DNA from: Euperipatoides rowelli
Lineage: Eukaryota > Onychophora > Udeonychophora > Euonychophora > Peripatopsidae
Direction: 5' to 3' (one strand)
Length of the DNA: 10,289 nucleotides
Assembly: GCA_003024985.2 (NCBI GenBank)
Contig: PXIH01S0003765.1
In this document: in pieces, positions 7,366 to 10,289 of the stretch
Layout of the letters: every line of letters starts with the position of its first letter
Numbering within the stretch: the stretch's first letter is position 1
The notes under the pieces: generated by a model
Told to the model about the DNA's origin: nothing
The model's input: only the letters and a program-made list of their open reading frames with translations
The model's database searches: none
Program-made: the position numbers and the translations under genes

Positions 7366-7412
7366 TACCGGTTTAAAACCGAATTATGGAAAGAGTTACC
7401 CGGTTATTAAAA
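7366..7412. mobile_element. hAT-like subterminal fragment (ACCGG words)
   Basis: TACCGGTTTAAAACCGAATTA and GTTACCCGGTTATT lie close together. Paired ACCGGT/AACCG words of this kind are seen near hAT termini, but no end sequence or target duplication is present. The call is tentative. Confidence 0.35.
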
Positions 7413-7439
7413 AAAAAACGAATATGGAAGTCTTAGTAA

Positions 7440-8413
7440 TTATATATTAAGTGCTAAACATTCAACAGCAATAACTTTATGCTACTTTAATTTGTCAACA
7501 ATTACTCTCGGGAAAACCTTAAATTATTACTGCAGCAGGCAGGGGAGTTGTGGAGGTGGCTCTTTCAGGTAGCTACATTACATTTTGCGGTACGGTAACA
7601 AAACTTAGTGAATAAGAATTGTCATACAAACAAACAAATTAATATATTCACTGCAATCGTCATGATGGTGCCATCCTATGTAGCTAAAATCTTGTATATA
7701 ATTAAGATAATTAGATGTTTCAGTTGTGTATAGAAGCAAATATGTTTGTTTTCTTCTTTCACACCAATCTGTAGGTTATTATAGCCTACAGCTTATATGT
7801 TAAACTGGATTTAGCATTCACTTAAAGGAGTCATATCTGGGCTGCTTTAACCCCTGCTTCTGATAGGGCATTACCCAGAAATCTTGCAAAGTCAAGCAGC
7901 TTATTAAAATGAATAAATGTCATAGCCACAGTGGTGACTCTTGACATTTAATTATACATTGATAAATATGTATAGATGCATATATTTATGATTAGGCAAT
8001 TATATATATTTATATAAATCTGAGAATGTATAATATTTCACCTCTGCTTATTCTCTATAGCTAGCTAATGTTAGATATTCAGGAAAGGGATAGCCTACCT
8101 AAACAATTACTCAATTAGAAATTCTTTACACTAATCTCATTTGGAGAATTGTGCTCCATATATTTTTTCAAATAGGTTATACCCTTTATCTGTATATAAC
8201 ATATATTTTATTTAATCAAGTTTTATTTTTACATAACATCTCTACAATGTTAAATCGTACATACGTTTGTAATTTCATATTGCTCAATTATTTTTTGATT
8301 AACTTTCTGTATATAGGCTACCATAGTGTAATTATATGTAACTTTAATATACAGTATATAATGATAAGGTATCTGGAAGAGCATTATAGGCCTAAATGAC
8401 GATCCCGTTATGA
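7440..8413. other. unassigned segment
   Basis: No gene is recognised. An open stretch of 82 codons (8151-8399, plus) encodes a low-complexity I/L/Y/F-rich peptide from AT-rich DNA and is rejected. A more GC-rich patch at 7530-7605 and another at 7826-7900 contain no motif I can name. TAGCCTA/TAGGCTA words occur at about 7783, 8091, 8314 and 8389. Confidence 0.5.
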
Positions 8414-8563
8414 ATAAATTTTAAATGTGTAGATTCAAAAACAAAATTTCTTGCAGGTAGAGGAAAAGATTTTGATACTCTACCTGCAAAAATTAAAAGT
8501 ACAGGTAGTGACAATTCGAGTTTGTTAATAAGAGAAGTAAAAATGTGGTTGGAAACTCAATAA
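8414..8563 (+). mobile_element. non-LTR retrotransposon ORF2, C-terminal remnant
   Basis: The frame is open from 8414 (TGA just before) to a TAA at 8561-8563, about 49 codons. It reads KTKFLAGRGKDFDTLPAKI followed by a charged stretch and KMWLETQ at the end. This fits the C-terminal tail common to CR1/Jockey-like LINE polymerases, where a YRG-like motif, then a W/F-x-x-LP-x-x-I block, then a final helix precede the stop. No reverse transcriptase core lies upstream, so it is a 5'-truncated copy. The following 790 bp would be its 3' untranslated region. A host gene exon is less likely, although TTGCAG just before GTAGAGG looks like an acceptor. Confidence 0.55.
8451..8489. repeat. 12-bp perfect stem-loop inside the LINE remnant
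   Basis: TTGCAGGTAGAG (8451-8462) is the exact inverse of CTCTACCTGCAA (8478-8489), with a 15-base loop. The arms fall in the LINE coding tail, and a partial third copy (CAGGTAG) follows at 8502-8508. Confidence 0.85.
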
Positions 8564-9357
8564 TTTCAATTTGTATTAAGAGTTGAAATGAATTAATGTA
8601 AATAAGTTTTTATTTTTTAGAAGATATTGTATTCAGCTCTCATCACTTTATACTACACCTTATTTAGGAATCCTTGGTGATGGGGCTGTTATAATTTTTT
8701 ATTTTATTATTATTGTGTTTTATTTAACATATAGGCCTATATAATACAATACAAATATACTTACAGTATATAGTAAAAAATAATTTGATCGTTGCTTATA
8801 AACATTAACGCAACTATAAGAAAAAGGCTATAGCCCCGTAGGATATTAGCTCAATTTATAATAGATTTATTGGTGTATATATTGTTCAATTATTTACTGT
8901 ATTTTGTTAATTTATTGTGGTTTTAGGTAATTAGCAAGGAAATTTAAATAATATGCATAATTAGGCTACTTTATGTAGCCTATTTTGTTGTTTGTGAAAT
9001 AGACATTTCTAACATAGCTCTTCAACACGGATTCAAAAACCATGCAACTTAAACTTTTTTTCCAGGAGTCTTGAAATATATAAAGATAGTTTGAAAATAA
9101 AGATCAAAATGTACAAAGGATAAGGAAGAGCATCATTGATGATGATCTTGCTAAATAAATTAATATTATTGTAAACGCTAAACATTGTGAACATTGTGTG
9201 ATATTACTTGATCTATGTTTTTGATTTGGCATATGTTGCCTAATGATTATATTTGTATATTTGATCTATATGTTTTATTTTATGTTGTTTTGTCTACTGA
9301 CGATACTAATAAAATTTATGTATAATTGTCTCATAGTTAATAAAATTGAATTGAATC
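8564..9357 (+). mobile_element. probable LINE 3' untranslated region and ATTGA tail
   Basis: This AT-rich stretch follows the LINE stop codon and ends in AATAAAATTGAATTGAATC (9339-9357): a polyadenylation-like AATAAA followed by ATTGA units, a typical non-LTR tail. Inside it are ATT/TTA microsatellite (8697-8716) and an inverted pair TAGGCTAC...GTAGCCTA (8963-8981). Continuity with the coding remnant is inferred from order and strand only; at about 790 bp the untranslated region is long, and a second insertion within it cannot be excluded. Confidence 0.45.
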
Positions 9358-10289
9358 AGTTCAGCAGGTAGATACAGTAGGCTTATCTTAATCAATGGGC
9401 TCGGGATAGATATTAGAATCATTGCTTATCTTGATGACTTTGTTATAGTGACTAATAATCAGCACAATCTTGAAAAGATTCTGGGGATTATTCGTCAATT
9501 TGGTATTGAGACTGGGACAACATTAAATAGAAAAAAATCCATTATTTATGATCCACATAGGCAAATTGTTTGTAAAGGTTTAGGGTTGTTGCCTCCGGCA
9601 AAGTTTCTTAGTGTTCCCTTTCCATTCATTGGCAGAAGAGTTATTCAGATTATCTCTCATAGGTTCGAAGAAATTGTTACTTCAATTATTGATCAATTAA
9701 AATACCGTACATTATCAATCACTCAAAAAATCCAAATTATAAATGTAGGCCTATATATAATTCCCAAATATTTGTATTTGGGTTTTCATTTTTCCTTTCT
9801 TAAGGGGTCTATAAAAAAAATTACCTCTGCTTTGAATCGATTAGTTTGGGTAGGTCGGTCTCCCATTTCAAATAAAGTCGCCTACTTAAGTTACCTCTTA
9901 ATATGGGGGGGACTCGGTATTATGTCTATATCAAAAAAAAATACTATTTCTTTGTTCAATAATGGTTTAATGTTTGTTAATCTTGGTATTCAGAGACAGT
10001 GGGAAATAGAGGTGACTCCCACTGATACTCCGCCTCCTACCAATAGTCATCTCTCTTTAATGCTAAATCTTCTGTCGAAGGGCTCCTCAATGTATAAATC
10101 GCTATATATATTTTTCGATATCATCGATTCTTATAGTCTGGAATTCCGTGGAAAATTGAATTACAAAGTGTATAACTTGTTTACTGAGGAAATCACTATA
10201 AATGACTCTCTAAGATTCTTTATGAAAATTAGAAAATTTAGAACTTGGAAATTATCCCGTCCTGGGATCAGTAATTTTTTGATTAAAGT
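9355..10289 (+). mobile_element. non-LTR retrotransposon ORF2 (reverse transcriptase palm/thumb), L1/Tx1-like, partial
   Basis: One frame is open for 311 codons from 9355 (TGA at 9352-9354) to the window edge, with no stop or frameshift. Recognisable sequence begins around 9379. It carries reverse transcriptase motif C as AYLDD (9424-9438; the two catalytic aspartates are at 9433-9438), motif D as LNRKKS (9523-9540), then a thumb with LSITQKIQIIN (about 9712-9744), NRLVWVGR (9835-9858) and WGGLG (9904-9918). The order ISLG/QK...LN...W.G...GGLG is characteristic of L1/Tx1-type LINE polymerases, which copy their RNA at a nicked chromosomal site. Motifs before C (including the first catalytic Asp) and the endonuclease are absent, so the copy is 5'-truncated. 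It starts right after another LINE-like tail. The C-terminus lies beyond the window. Family identity is firm, clade less so. Confidence 0.88.

Noticed and set aside
7822-7846. TTAAAGGAGTCATATCTGG as the end of a second TTAA-type element
   Set aside because: No inverse copy ending CCTTTAA is found in the window, so a single TTAAAGG is not enough.
8151-8399. 82-codon open stretch that looks like membrane-spanning peptide
   Set aside because: The hydrophobic bias follows from AT-rich codons; no start context, homologue or neighbour supports it.
9355-10289. Retroviral or LTR-type polymerase as the source of the YLDD motif
   Set aside because: The thumb region with LS..QK...N, W.G and GGLG blocks is of the non-LTR L1/Tx1 type, and no LTR, protease or RNase H/integrase sequence is seen.
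1-10289. tRNA, rRNA, CRISPR array or bacterial-style operon
   Set aside because: No cloverleaf, conserved rRNA block or regular repeat-spacer pattern was seen on either strand.

Overview
The window looks like intron-rich, AT-rich (roughly 30% G+C by eye) nuclear DNA from an animal, probably an invertebrate. The evidence is one spliced exon of a conserved eukaryotic splicing factor, remnants of non-LTR retrotransposons (LINEs), pieces of hAT-like and TTAA-flanked DNA transposons, and no bacterial-style gene packing. Species cannot be read from the sequence. A genome-specific signature is present: TAGGCTA/TAGGCCTA and TACAGTA words recur about ten times more often than composition predicts.

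Layout. 1-272: right end of a hAT-like element. 273-2187: mostly unassigned AT-rich DNA with a possible LINE 3' tail near 967-985 and a palindrome near 1093. 2188-2360 (minus): an exon encoding the N-terminal part of CWC25, with good splice signals on both sides. 2501-3174: a 674-bp inverted-repeat transposon flanked by TTAA, 140 bp from the exon's 3' splice site. 3175-4050: low-complexity DNA. 4057-5082 (minus): a decayed SGNH/esterase-like coding region of LINE ORF1 type, split by a roughly 560-bp DNA element (about 4296-4858) that left an 11-bp direct repeat. 5083-8410: mostly unassigned, with hAT-like patches, a diverged repeat shared with 4593-4650, and a slightly richer segment at 5600-6110 that may be old coding sequence. 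8414-9357 (plus): the 3' end of one LINE. 9355-10289 (plus): a 5'-truncated LINE reverse transcriptase, L1/Tx1-like, open to the window edge.

Interpretation. The only supported host gene is CWC25 on the minus strand. Neither its first exon (start codon side, to the right) nor its next exon (to the left) was found, so the simplest reading is that everything from 2361 rightwards lies in its first intron or upstream of the gene, and 1-2187 lies in the next intron. The rest is transposon debris. The clearest story is a dated nesting: a LINE ORF1 fragment landed first, a DNA transposon then jumped into it, and a GC-rich hAT-like end sits inside that second element. No operon-like or defence-like system is visible.
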